Source: Phytoseiulus persimilis
Taxonomy: Eukaryota; Arthropoda; Arachnida; Mesostigmata; Phytoseiidae
NCBI GenBank assembly: GCA_037576195.1
Contig: CM075101.1
Coordinates: forward strand, 53,940,001 to 54,004,000
Reading direction: 5' to 3'
DNA: 64,000 nt
The notes under the pieces were generated by a model. The model saw only the letters and a list, made by a program, of their open reading frames with translations, was not told the origin of the DNA and ran no database searches. Position numbers and translations under genes: made by a program. The first letter of the stretch is position 1; each line of letters begins with the position of its first letter. Shown piece after piece: positions 1-11,600 of this stretch.

Positions 1-8
1 TTACTCAC

Positions 9-667
9 CTGGAGGAGCACAGGTCATCATCTATGATAGGAACGACCGTGTATCGGAGCTCTTGCGAAGTTCTACCTCCCTCTTGAGTCCTTCCCCACCC
101 GGAAACTTTGAGATTCCCGACCGGAACGTATCCCTTTGGAGGCAAACAGACGGGAGCAGCCTTCCGTCGGTCGAGTTTGATCGATTTTTCAAGTCTTAGA
201 ACTGCGATATCATTGGACAAACCCCGATTGGGTTTCCAGTCGGGATGAATGTGCACACTTCGCACGGGTACAGTTTCCACACTACCATACTTCTTCAGCC
301 CCGCGTAGCCGACCGTGTAGATATTCGAATTGTTCTGCAGACAATGGGCGGCGGTCAGAGCGAAATTTTCACTCAAAATCGATCCTCCGCAAATTTGTGT
401 TCCGTGCCTCCTCACTTGAACCTTAAATCAGAAGAGCGAGATTCCTTCACACTTTCTTGCTTTGAATTATCGCAACCGAAATCCGGCTCTGAGACAGCTG
501 CGTGAAAAGCCGGGGACCTGCGTCGTACTTGCCTGCCACGGAAAATCACCTTCGCGAGCTGTCTCCCCGCCGACTATTTTACCAGCGCGGTTGATGGACC
601 GGCCGCATGGCATTACTGCGGCCGCTCCATGCAGCGACATGGCCACCAGTACCACGAGATATTCCAT
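9..667 (-). CDS. Trypsin-like (S1) serine protease, 5' part
   Basis: This is a secreted chymotrypsin-fold protease that cuts peptide bonds. Exon 1 (529-667) starts at the ATG ending at 667. It encodes a hydrophobic signal peptide (MEYLVVLVAMSLHGAAA), a short propeptide with one Cys, and the activation site GK|IVGGE followed by DFPWQA. Exon 2 (9-414) joins in phase across a 114-base GT-AG intron (415-528). It gives CGGSIL, the catalytic His in TAAHC, the catalytic Asp in NDIAVLRL, and the conserved SGWG. The exon ends at a GTGAGT donor at 1-8, so the catalytic Ser and the substrate-pocket residues lie outside the window. The zymogen cleavage site and signal peptide are seen directly. Substrate specificity and the choice between a digestive and a clotting or immune role cannot be decided. 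The gene looks intact as far as it is visible. Confidence 0.9.
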
Positions 668-712
668 CTTGGTGGAATAGTGAATATTTCTCAGAAGCGC
701 GGCCCAAGTTTA

Positions 713-724
713 TCTTTTTAAAGT
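713..724 (-). promoter_or_regulatory. Possible TATA-like element of the protease gene
   Basis: On the minus strand this reads CTTTAAAAAG, about 50 bases upstream of the protease start codon. The spacing would suit a short 5' untranslated leader. This is an inference from spacing and AT content only. Confidence 0.3.
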
Positions 725-3055
725 TGCGTCGAGGAGCGTTTTCCTAATAGAGGTTTCGAATTGAAATGAGGGTCTGCATTCTGAGATACATGCTCTAATG
801 ATTTCGTCCGAGAAAACTGACATGCGGGCTTCTGGAAGAGAGCGATCCGAGTAAGCTGTACCATTCTAACGAATAGGTTCCGGAATAATTGATCCGAACC
901 CTGCCTGATCCTATAACCATGCCCGATGTCCATCAGGGAGCTGGCCGTCCCGGAGCCACTGAAAACTTCGAATGATCATTACGAGTCGAGTCTGATTGGA
1001 GTGCAAATTGTAAACTCTCCAGGCACGGCCCTGAAACGGAGACCGATCGGGTATGTGCAACCATGGGTCTTGATTTATCTCACGGCGGCCTCCGGCATTG
1101 GAATAAGAAATCCGAGGGACAGCTTGGGCATTTGACGACTCCATACATCCATTTCATTCGTTCTCTGGGTTCTCCGATTCCACCCGATCGAATCGCAACC
1201 TCTGCCAACATCGACTGAAATCGATGAAATTTTGTTCGAGCCGGAGGGAACTCTCGATATTTGCATCCACAACTAAGGCCCGAAACTTCATGCACTTTTC
1301 CGAAAATTTCCTCGACAGTGCATGAGATTAATCAATTGCGATGGGGGAATATTTTCGACAAAGTGCACAAACTTTCGGGTCTTTCCCACAACCATCACAT
1401 CTCAGAGACCTCGATCGGAGGAAGATACTGGATCATGGAAGTTCCCTCATGGCTTCCTAGGGGTCTTTCTGCGAGCTGTCTTGTTCAACCGCAGAAGAGT
1501 TCCCCGAAGTATGGAGTGTAGCCATGGCTGACTCGATTGTGTTCAGCTGTAAGTTCTGAACTCCTTCTGCGTCGGTCTTGCTCAATGGTCGTAGAGGAAT
1601 TCTGGGAATACGTGCACGCATCATTTGGTACTGCTGTAATTCATTCGCTGGCCCTGATCTGACGAGAAGCCCTAAGCTTTCATTCGTGGATCTCCTGAGT
1701 CATTGCGCTATACAATCGTGGAAAATATTGAGACTTGCACGATTCTAGGCGATTTCGGGAAAATGGGCATCCGCCCATAACTCCCCACGGCTTTACTCGG
1801 TAGTGGAAGGATGTGGGACTTATCGGAGGGTAGCTCCTAGACTAAGGAAGGGCCCATTGGCTCTGGAGATAGTTCCGACGGCGCCTTTCTCGAAGCCATT
1901 AGGATGTCTACGACGGCGTGATATCAAAAATGGAAGCGACGTATACGGCAAACACTCGCTTGGCGACATCGGATCCCCTCTGATTCCACGAGAAGCTGAT
2001 TGGTTCATTGGTCCCCGATCTTATTCGAGTCGGTGGCTCTTTGATATCTAGGTCAGAGGCCGCAAAGTCGAACAGGCGAACCGTGATTTCCTATTCAAAA
2101 TTTCACAAATGCCCCGCCGGATCCATGTGCGTAATGGAGTCTTTCGGAATTCACCTCTCAATCTCAATGAAGTCGAAGGTGATTTTCACAATGCATCGAT
2201 TGCAGCTCCCTGAGAATGAAGATGCCATCTCTGTCTATCAGTACACAAGCGCGCTTCTTCACGCTCTTGCTCCATAGATTTTCCTTGGGCACTCGGTGAT
2301 TGTTGGGGCTGGGAGTACCTTCGTGGTGGATAGCGAACTTTGAGCGAGTTGAGAAAAATCCGGATCAGTTCCAGTAGTTGAACTAAAGGTTCCGTGGGCT
2401 CACTCTCTGCATCGATCTCATCAACGACTGGTCTCATGGAAGCAAGCCGCTGACGGTAAGCGGTAGAACGAGCAATCTGCACTTCTCGATGATGCTGCAA
2501 AGCTCGACTCTGGGTGGTTTCAGTTTCGTCGCGGTCAGATTCCGGAAGACAAGTGAACTCTGGCCGGTGGAACTGAAGCCCACGGTAAAGCAAAAAAGAC
2601 AACGGGGCCGCCGATTGGTGCTGCGCAACGGCCCACCCGGCCAATCTCAGATGGAATCCGAGTGGCGATCCGAGTGCGGTCAAACTATCCGCGGAAGGAC
2701 AAGAAGCACTCGCGCACGAAGCAGAGCGGCTGGCAACGACCACGACTTCACAATCACGCAGTACGGTGCCTCCCACGGAACTCAGGCGAGCTGAGACAAT
2801 GGGGACCCCTTGTAACGATTCACAGAATTCGAGTGACTCGATTTCTCTCCTCTCATTTGCATACTGTCTTCGCGAGACGTCTTCCGTAACTCCTTCCGAC
2901 AGCGTGCACTCCCGCTCCTCTGTGGTTATAGCACCAGGTCCCGGGACGCACCACGGCAGGGACTGCGGGGCAAAGGCTCGGGATCTTCCTACAACAGGAC
3001 AGTCTGTGGCAGCGCACGACCAGCAGGGAGTTAGGAGGCAGGGACCGGGAGCTAG
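725..3055. other. Intergenic, no gene recognised
   Basis: I see no protein family, RNA gene or clear repeat here. The longest open frame (minus strand, about 2186-2776, 196 codons) has no recognisable domain. A run of that length is expected by chance in a window of this size and composition. Confidence 0.5.
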
Positions 3056-3059
3056 ATGT

Positions 3060-3445
3060 TATGAGTCAGAATGTCTGGAGTTAAAAGTAGATAGTTGGGC
3101 GTTAGGAGTTGGAAGTCAGGAGAATGGAGATTGGAGTCAGAAGTTGGAAGTCAGGAGCTAGAAGTTAGAAATCGGGAATTCGAAGTTAGAAGTCGGTAGT
3201 TTGGAGTTAGAAGTCGGGAGTTTTGGGTTAGAAGTCGGGAGTTTGGAGATAGAAGTCAGGAGTTGGAAACCAGGAGTCAGAAGATGGAAGTCAGGAGCTA
3301 GAAGTTAGAAATCGGGAATTCGAAGTTAGAAGTCGGTAGTTTTGGGTTAGAAGTCGGGAGTTTGGAGATAGAAGTCAGGAGTTGGAAACCAGGAGTCAGA
3401 AGATGGAAGTCAGGAGTTGGGAGTCAGGAATTGGGAGTCGGGACT
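3060..3445. repeat. Nested minisatellite (AGTYAGAAGT-like)
   Basis: The basic module is about 10 to 14 bases, of the form GGAGTTAGAAGTCGG. It varies at a few positions and lacks C-rich stretches on this strand. Above it sits a longer unit. The word TCAGGAGCTA at 3151 recurs at 3291, giving a 140-base period. A further copy begins near 3410, about 120 bases later, because one 20-base module is missing. The near identity of the long copies points to recent amplification by unequal exchange or slippage. No coding function is apparent. Confidence 0.9.
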
Positions 3446-4008
3446 CGGGAGTGAGGACACCTGCACTCACGCTCAGGGGGAAACGGGAATTCATAGTCTT
3501 GAAACGATTGGGGTGAGACTCCCATGTCCTATGAGTGGTCTCAACGCAACGAGCTCTGAAATATTTCTCAATTCTAACTTTTTCTTGTCATCATTCGTCA
3601 TTGAGCTAGATAAGAGAGAACGGTGAGGTTCACTTTTGGCCAGCTCACTGTGATGAACAGTATCGGTCATAGCACTATTCCTTCTATACTTCGACCTTGC
3701 TCGTAGAACTTGCTGAGTCTTTGAAAAACATGACTTCAAGTACAGATTTGAGCGATGAATTCCGAGTACGGAAATCGGACTCGTACGTTTTCAGGAGGTT
3801 CCCCAGTTTAAACCGTAATGGTGGGACAGAGACGAAAAGTGTCGTTGCCAATATTGAGCAGCACAGTGACCTAAACAAGAGTTGTCTTCATAATTTTCTC
3901 CTAACCAGCATCGTGAATCGTGAGTGATTAGAATATTGAGAGGAAAACAAGCGAGGGATCGATCAACGAGCCTAGCGACGAAGAACGCCGTTGGCCGGGA
4001 AAGTAGGT
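3446..4008. other. Unique spacer between two repeat patches
   Basis: This stretch of about 560 bases separates the main minisatellite from a small outlying patch of the same repeat. It contains only short open frames with no recognisable similarity. Confidence 0.5.
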
Positions 4009-4009
4009 C

Positions 4010-4096
4010 CAGTCAGGAGTTGGAAGTCAGGAGGTGGAAGTTAGAAGTCAGGAGTTAGTAGTCAAAAGTTAGTCAAAGTCAAGTTAGTCAAAAAGT
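4010..4096. repeat. Outlying patch of the same minisatellite
   Basis: AGTCAGGAGTTGGAAGTCAG and related modules reappear here. They degrade into a GTTAGTCAAA-type repeat toward 4095. The shared module ties this patch to the array at 3060-3445. Confidence 0.75.
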
Positions 4097-4499
4097 TAGC
4101 CGTCGTCATCTTCGTCGATGCTACTCTATGGCGATGAAGGGGACCGCCGAGGCTAACAATATCAACACCACTACCAGTTCCGGCGCTGGTCGAGCTCCGG
4201 ATTTATTCTGGACAAACTCCCTGTCTGCCAAAGCAGTTCAGACTCCCTGAAACTCCCAGTGGAAACCTCCTCGAAGCGACCGATACCCGGGCGTATCATC
4301 TCAATTTTTTTCCGATCCTATCCCTCGAGAGCTCATCACTGAACCGGCGACACCGGTAGCTTCAGGAGCTTCTTAGCAAGCTCTGGACGACCTCCCGACT
4401 GAACCCTGGAACTGAGCAAGCCTATCCATGTCCAGTTTCGTTGAACTGAGCTATCCTGTTCGCTTGAACACCAGTCCGACACAGAATTTTCGTCTCCAT

Positions 4500-5275
4500 C
4501 ACACGTGATGAATCTACTCAGCTAGCATAACCCGATGTACCAGAGGGGAGGTGACGATTTTATTGAATTGCCTTTATATAAAGTCGCCCCAGACGACGAT
4601 GCTGCGCCTGCGTAGCGATCCCCCACCCCCTCATGCACATAACCCCCTCCGTTCGTTCAGACCGATCGAAGTCTCTCTCGGCACTCCTTGAATACGTCCG
4701 CGGAGAGGCTCTTTGTTAGTTTATGCGCCGCCGTCATCTTCTTCGTCGATAGATGCTCCCTGATAACTTCACCTGCATTCAGCATCTGGTGAATGTGCTT
4801 GATGTCGATGGGTTTTCCGAGTTTCTGATTTTCTCCAAAACCTGGAGTTGACTTCCGGCTATCTGATAATCCAGCCCAATCCGCATCCAGGAGTCCTCAG
4901 AACGCACCTGTTTTCATTCCGTCACACCTGAGCTTGAGATTTTGCGTCCGTTCCAGACAACGTATGATTCGCTTCGCCGCCCTCCAGTGCGTTCCAGTAG
5001 GTTCGGCACGGAATTGACTGGCCTCGAAAACAGCATTGTCCGTAATCCTTCCATCGGGAAAATTCCCATTGTACCGTCAAGGATCTGAATCTGCAATCCT
5101 ATCAAATTCCTGCTTGCTGAGAGTCGGCGGCGACATCAGCAGATTCCGTGACCCTAATCTTTTCTCTAACGCGTCAAGAAGTTCGTTGAATCTCAGAGAG
5201 ATCTCTCTCGCTGGGTGGGATTCGTCAAGGCAAAATATCGATACGACGATATTTTCTTCCTTTCCAATCGCGGAG
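4500..5275 (-). mobile_element. Ty1/copia retrotransposon fossil (3' end of pol plus probable LTR)
   Basis: The minus strand resembles the end of a Ty1/copia polyprotein. There is a HWRAAKRI-type connection segment, the RNase H motif DADWAG followed by SDSRKST, and a C-terminal segment with KPIDIKHIH and a KLTKSLS-type tail. Downstream come purine-rich tracts like a polypurine tract, then a probable LTR part with TTTATATAAAGG and AATAAA signals near 4560-4585. Only the 3' portion of the element is recognisable. It is clearly broken, with several disruptions and an internal loss. The age is likely old, because the 5' parts (capsid, protease, integrase) and a matching second LTR are not visible here. 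Confidence 0.75.
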
Positions 5276-5632
5276 GTTCCCAGAAACTACTCTCGCTAGA
5301 AGGAAAAATAGTCTTATCATAGTACCGAAGGGCATTCAGTGAACTCAGGTGAATCTATAGCGTCCGGAAATTCATTACGCGAGTCGATGGCTCGATCCCG
5401 GAGACCGCGCGCGATCAGGAGGGAACCAAGTAATGCAACCGGAAAATTGTGGCATACGGAACTGGGGGAAGACAAAGCAACCATCTAGTTCCCTCGATAC
5501 TCCCTTGCGACTCTTTGCTTTATTCGAGAATTCAGAAAAATAGGTTTCCCAGATTCGGATATTTCATCGGAGAACTGAATCGAGAAACGAATAATACTAT
5601 TTTACCGCTCAGAAATCACCGGTTATCACTGG
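5276..5632. other. 3' flank of NBAS
   Basis: Nothing is recognised here except a minus-strand AATAAA at 5519-5524, about 110 bases past the NBAS stop codon. That is a good candidate for its poly(A) signal. Confidence 0.5.
5519..5524 (-). terminator. Poly(A) signal of NBAS
   Basis: A canonical AATAAA on the minus strand lies 109 bases downstream of the NBAS stop codon (5633-5635). Spacing and strand fit a 3' end signal. Confidence 0.55.
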
Positions 5633-8600
5633 TCATTGCTCCTCATTCCCCACTGATGATGTCGACTTGAAAAAATTCAGGGACTCAGTGAAGGTTTGCA
5701 GAGCCTTAGGTATACCACCGGTGATCACAGAGAGGGAGGCTGCTTCAGGGATGAAGTTTGAAGTAGCCAGTGATCGAGATACCGAGTCAGAGATGATTTG
5801 GAAGTCGCTGTGTTCCAACAGTCGATCCATCAAACCCGTGTAATGGGGTGTCGAAATTAGAGCTGCACAGAGGTTCAGATGTAAAATGCGATCCTTGATT
5901 GGCTCGGAAATTTCCTGCTGCAGAAGGGACCTTGAGATCGAACCAAGATCATTTTTCATTTTGCGTCCTGAATTAGAGGAGATGGTTGCGCATACCTCCG
6001 CATCGATGTCGAGAATGGCCTTCTCGTGTAGTTCAGGATGCTGACTCTCTAACAGGAACAACAATCGCTCTTGAGAAGTTATGAATGGAGCCCACGACTC
6101 GACGATTTCCGTACACTCGTCCAATGTGAGATCGGGGTGTTCACGATGAATCGAGAGCAGCTTCGCACCAGTGGCAGATGGCAGTTTGGGCATTTTCATC
6201 AAGATCCGGTACCACGGAGAAGGACTGGAAACATTTCCAACTTCTGATTCAGCGAAAAGGTGAGGAAGCCTGCGCTCCGGTGGAAAGACATCGCCTGAAT
6301 GTGGCTCTTTTCCGTGACTCTCATCCGCAAGAACAAACCTGATATCGAGAGCTGGCCACGAAGTCAGCAGTCTGCAGAGGTTGTCCAGCTTTTCCCCGTC
6401 TGATGAAGCGTCCAGCAATTCACCGAACTTCTTCTCTCGCCCTTGACTAGTTTCAGTATCGGACTGTGAGACGGTGACACCGGGCCAAGTTTCCTGGAGC
6501 AGGGCCATCGTTTCGAGGTGGAGTAGCAGAGCTTCGTCCTCTTCGTTCACCGCCCATGAGTTATCCTTGAGCAGTCGGAGCACGGCGAGCCGTACCGTCA
6601 GAGCCAGTTCTTTATCTAGGCAAAAGGTGCGTATGAGCTCAACTATCTCCCTGTCGAACGCCGCCCGGTCGCCGGTGATTTTCCTGCTTGTGCTGAGGAG
6701 CCTCTTCAGGACAGTTATCGGTTTTCTCGTTTGGAACGCTAATGGTATCCCTTCGTGATCATCCGACACATTTGGGTCCCTCGTCTCTTCCTGCTTCAAC
6801 CTTTCAAGAGTCACCTCCGTCGCTCTTAGGAAGATGTCCGATGGTTTGTGGTTGACTTCGGGAGCCGGGCAGATGGACAGGAGGCTCTCCAACAAGGTCG
6901 GATCACACTCCGAAAGTGCGCAATTCGTCAGAAGGTTGAGCAACTGTGAACAGAGGGTGATGGCAGAATTTCTCATGACTGTACAAGAATGAACGAAGTT
7001 CCATCCGATGGATTGGTATGCATGGGAGGACTGCTCCCCGTCAGTATGTTCACCTGATCTTTTTCACCGGCGGTCATCTCGAACATCTCGACATAGCCTC
7101 CAAGAGCGTGGTTCTGAGTATAGTCGAGAAGTTCACCAACGAAGCCATCTTCTATTTTTTGTAGGTGTTGCAGATACCCGGTCAGTTTCTGCTGGACACT
7201 TTCCCAGCTTAGAGCCAGTTCGGGAGCATTCGGTTTTCTCGGCAACTTCGCTTTTTGCTTAGCGAAAATCACGAAAATTTTCAGGAACTCCAGACGATGC
7301 ACGCGGCTCAACTATGAAGGAGCAACGATTGCTGTCAGTGGATCTGGGGGCAGCAATGGCTACGTGCGTCCACGGCCGTCCGTAATGAGCCGGAGAAACT
7401 CGTCGGAAACTCGCGAGATTTGACTCACCTTCCCGGAGGCGATGAGATGGTCGAAACAGACGTCCTTCACAAACTCTATCACGTCAATAGGAGAGAGATA
7501 TCCAATGTACTTCAGATGACTTTTGAAAAGTTCTTTCATTCTCTCCTTTGGGTAGCGTCCAGCCTCAACGAACGCGTTCTTCAAGAATACCTGGATTACT
7601 GTTGACCGGCTTATGGCTTTCAGAATCGATTTGAAACGGCCACATATTTTCGCTATGATGTCGATGTTATCTACGTCGACTATTTCTGTGAGCGATTTTC
7701 GCTGTTCTACGGCATCGGGAGAAGTGAGCCGTCTGAAGTCAATACCTGCAGCGATAAAATAAGCGGCTTTAGCGAGTCGCTCCACCCCGACACACGTTCA
7801 GCTGATCGATGCCTAATCGTACCGTCGAGGTGTTCGTCGACTTCCTTCAGCAGCGCGACGAATGCTTCGCACTCCTTCTTCTCCGCTTCATCCTCTGCAC
7901 ACTTCAGCATCAGATCATAATAAACAGCGATGTGATCATAGTTGGTCCCGATGAGTATCGGGAACACTTTCTGCTTCAGCAAAATCTTGAACTTCGATTT
8001 GTGCTCTAGAAGGATACCGAGCAGGTTCTCCTCCTGCAAACGGTCCTCTATCGATGAGGCTTTCGAGCAGTTGATGAACATGTGTTCAACGTGGCCGAAA
8101 CAGACTTCGAACTGTGAGACGTCATAGTGTTTTGCGAGATTCAAGGCCACACGGAGGGTTTGCAAATCGTCACAAAACGCCATTCCGAATATCGTTTCTC
8201 GTTTGTACACCTCATCATGCCCGAAGCGCCCGACGTCTACGGTTCCTCCGCTCTGCTCCTGCACCAGCTGAGCTTGATACAAATCCAACTTCAGCTGTGC
8301 GAACTTAAGCACTAGCTTCTGCAGCTCCTCCGCCGCCGGAGATGAAAAAGCTTCAGATGTCACATGCGATATCAGATCGTCTTTCGACATGCGAACAAGA
8401 GTATCTGAATCGAGCAGACCCGCTTCAGCCTCTGTCCTCACACAAGCTAGCGCGAAGAAATAGGAGCCGATCTGGAGACAGTAATCGGTGTAAGGGAGAT
8501 CCTCCAAGAACAGCTTTTCAGCTTTCGTTGGCTCGTTCAGATGTAGCAAGTGGCAGATCGCCAGGAGCACGTCCTCAACCATGTACTGCTGAGACAGTGA

Positions 8601-11600
8601 AAGGAGCATGTCGTCGTTCAATGCCTCCGCTGACTTCGTTCCGTTCACTCGATCGCTCACGGCGGCGTAGTTCAAGACGGTGCCGAGTTCAGGGAGGTTC
8701 GCGCATTCGCTATGGAATGACCCGAAGTTCTGCTCGAACCTGGACTCAAGGATCGGGTTCCCCCATAAGCTTGAGTAGAAGGGCGACAAGCTCAGCGACG
8801 TCATGGAAGACCTGGAAGAGTAGAGGTCAACAACCGATGTTTTGTCGAAAGGGCCCGGCCCCACTGCACAACACTCTCCGAACCGACCCCGTAATACCTC
8901 TCTTCGGCGGAGTCGTTCACTGCTTCCTCTCGGGACAAGTTTCTGACAGTCAAGCCTTTCACCGTTTCCGTGACACTTCCAAGCCACCCGTCGGGCTTGA
9001 TCATGTTCTTCACCAAGTTCTTCGCGTCGGAAAGAGCAGTGTCTTGCTTTTGAGAAAACTTCTGTTCCAGCTGGCTGTAGTATTCCTTGAGAAAAAGAGG
9101 CTGGTTATTGCCAGACCACAGATGAGAAGTATCCGTGCATCGTTTTGGGGATAACTTCCGAGCAGAGAAAATCTCAACATGGTCCCGATTTCTGAGAGCA
9201 TGGGTTTAACCGACGAAAAAACATCGAATCAATCACCTCACCTGTAGTTCGACCTTGGCCAACTCGTTCAGAAGAGTTTCCAGATGCTCGGCTGGCGCGC
9301 GCACAACGCAGAAGCCTATCAGGTCTTTTCGTTCTTGAAACTCTTTATAATCTTCGCATGAACCCAAGCGAGCACATGCTCTCCAACCTGGATCAGATCG
9401 GCGATGGAGCTTATTCTCGGTCATCGTTCTCGTAAATCTCATCATATCCATGAGACGAAACAACAAAGAGAACGCACCAGTTGTGTGTCCGCCCTGCACT
9501 ATCCGCTGACAGAGATTTGAAGCAACTCGGTAATCCTGTTCTTTCAAAGCAACTCCGGCCACAGACGACAGAATCAATCCTTCGTGGGATGCGTCCTCGT
9601 CATAGATACCAAGCAGCTGAGCAAGCTGACTGATCTATGGGAGGGGGGAAAAATAAGGTTCTCGTTGCGTATTCTGGGGTAGATTGCTTTAGATGGCATG
9701 CACGGAACCTCGAAAAGTGGATTCTACCTTATTGAAGTTCTTGTAATTGGTCCGGTTGGCAACTAGAACCTCTCGGATGATTGCAAGCTTGTCGCGAGAT
9801 CGCACTGGGGAATTCGGAAACCATTGTGAGATTGGCGAAAACCCTGACTGATCGATAACGAGTTTTCACCTCGAGCGTCCTCACCGTGTACTGGGAGCAT
9901 TTGAATCCCGAATTTGCTCAAGAGTGGTAAACTCTCAATCAGATTGAGCTCCTTCCGAACTTCTCCACTACCGAGATCTTGTATAAGCGCCAAACAGCTT
10001 CGGGCGAAGCCGACGCATTGATCCGAATAGGAGGTCGCCGAGTCAAAATACTTCTTCGCCGCCTCGAGAACAAGTTTGAGAGACTTCTCTTCGTTCAACC
10101 GACATGGAAACATCACTTCATTCGATCGAGTTTTCAGGCTTAGCATATAGCCGGTGATTTTGATGTTCTCGCGATTCATCGAACCGAGAAGAGCGTCGCA
10201 TAACAGCTGAAACCGGGAGAGATAGAGATTATCGTTCTGGCGTGGGACATCTCCCCTCCCCTACCCTACCCTCCCAACTCTTGGCACCAATGGCATACCT
10301 CGGTGCACCTGTCGAGCTCCAAAAACAGCTGCTCAGCTATTTGCACGACCACGGTCGAAGCGATTTGACGCCACCTGTCTCGGGACAATGTTTCCTTACA
10401 CAGACGTAGGAAAGTTTCCTGAACTACTTTGTACGCTTTCTCAGGACGCTGTTGGAGATCCTTGACCTGAGGAAGAAACGCAATTCTTATTTCCTGACCT
10501 TATGCATTTGAGGCATTGCTTCAACCTCGGTCCAGCAGTGGCAAACCATCCCATGTGAACTTGCCTCGGACACGGTTAGCACTGTTCCATATGTGGAGAA
10601 GGATTGTGCGAGCATCAGACGCAACTTCAGCGACTCAAGCCTCTCGAATATGCCGTCGAGCCGCTTCGTGCAAGGATTCGGCTTGCTTGGGATCATGTCC
10701 AGCAAAACGTGTGCTTCGTCCAACTGCGACGGCGTCCTACTCGCCTCGCAGCATGCCAGGCAGAACTCGACTCTGTCACCTTGAGGGACAAATCATTATC
10801 GACGTGGGAGAGGAAATCCCGAACCACTGTCTGATGGGCTGGTAGAGTATGAGCGGGAGACAGTTGGATCCTACCGAGATCATCGATGACATTATCGGGC
10901 TCTGTTTGGAAGAGATTCCAGACTTGAACGACCCGGTCGAGGCGATCTCCGGCTTGCTCCGCGAAATAGTTCCTCAGAAGGTCGAATTTCGCGCCTGGCT
11001 GTGATCGCTCGCATCTTTCGACGAAAGGTATGAGCCATTGACGAACGCATGCCAGATAGTTGGCCTCCGTGGCCTGGCGAGTTAAGAGAGATCCGTGAGC
11101 TGAACCGAAATTTCCATTTGCATGTGAATGGATAATAAAATGGAAGAACTCATACTGCGCCACACACGTTTTTCATGATAAGCTGGAGTTGTTCTTGATA
11201 GGTTTTCCGTTCGATATCTCTCAGGCTAACAGCGTCGACGCCGCACTCGAATGTCAGTACTCCCACGGTGACCAGGTTGTCCTGAAGCCTCATGAGTTGC
11301 GCACCGAAGTCTCCGTTGGGTCGAAGCTTCTGATAAGCGAGATGGACCAGCTCTAACGCACTGTCGGTCAGTGAAGTATTCGCCTCAATATCCCGGATGC
11401 GGGAAAGGTACCTGCATGGAAAACCAGTGAGCCACTTTCGCTGCCTTCCGGCAAAGGAAATTTAGCATGTTCAGATTGTTACTACGTGAATACGAGCTGC
11501 AATTACCACCGCGAGACGAGGTCCGCATCAAGAGGTTTTTCACTGCGCCACTGCACGCATTCTGGATTGATTCCATAAAACTCCTCTTCAGCAACGTGCC

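Noticed and set aside
2186-2776. 196-codon minus-strand open frame
   Set aside because: It has no recognisable domain or signal, and a run of this length is expected about once by chance in 64 kb of six-frame sequence. The Leu-rich stretch near its end hinted at a peptide precursor, but no cleavage and amidation pattern follows.
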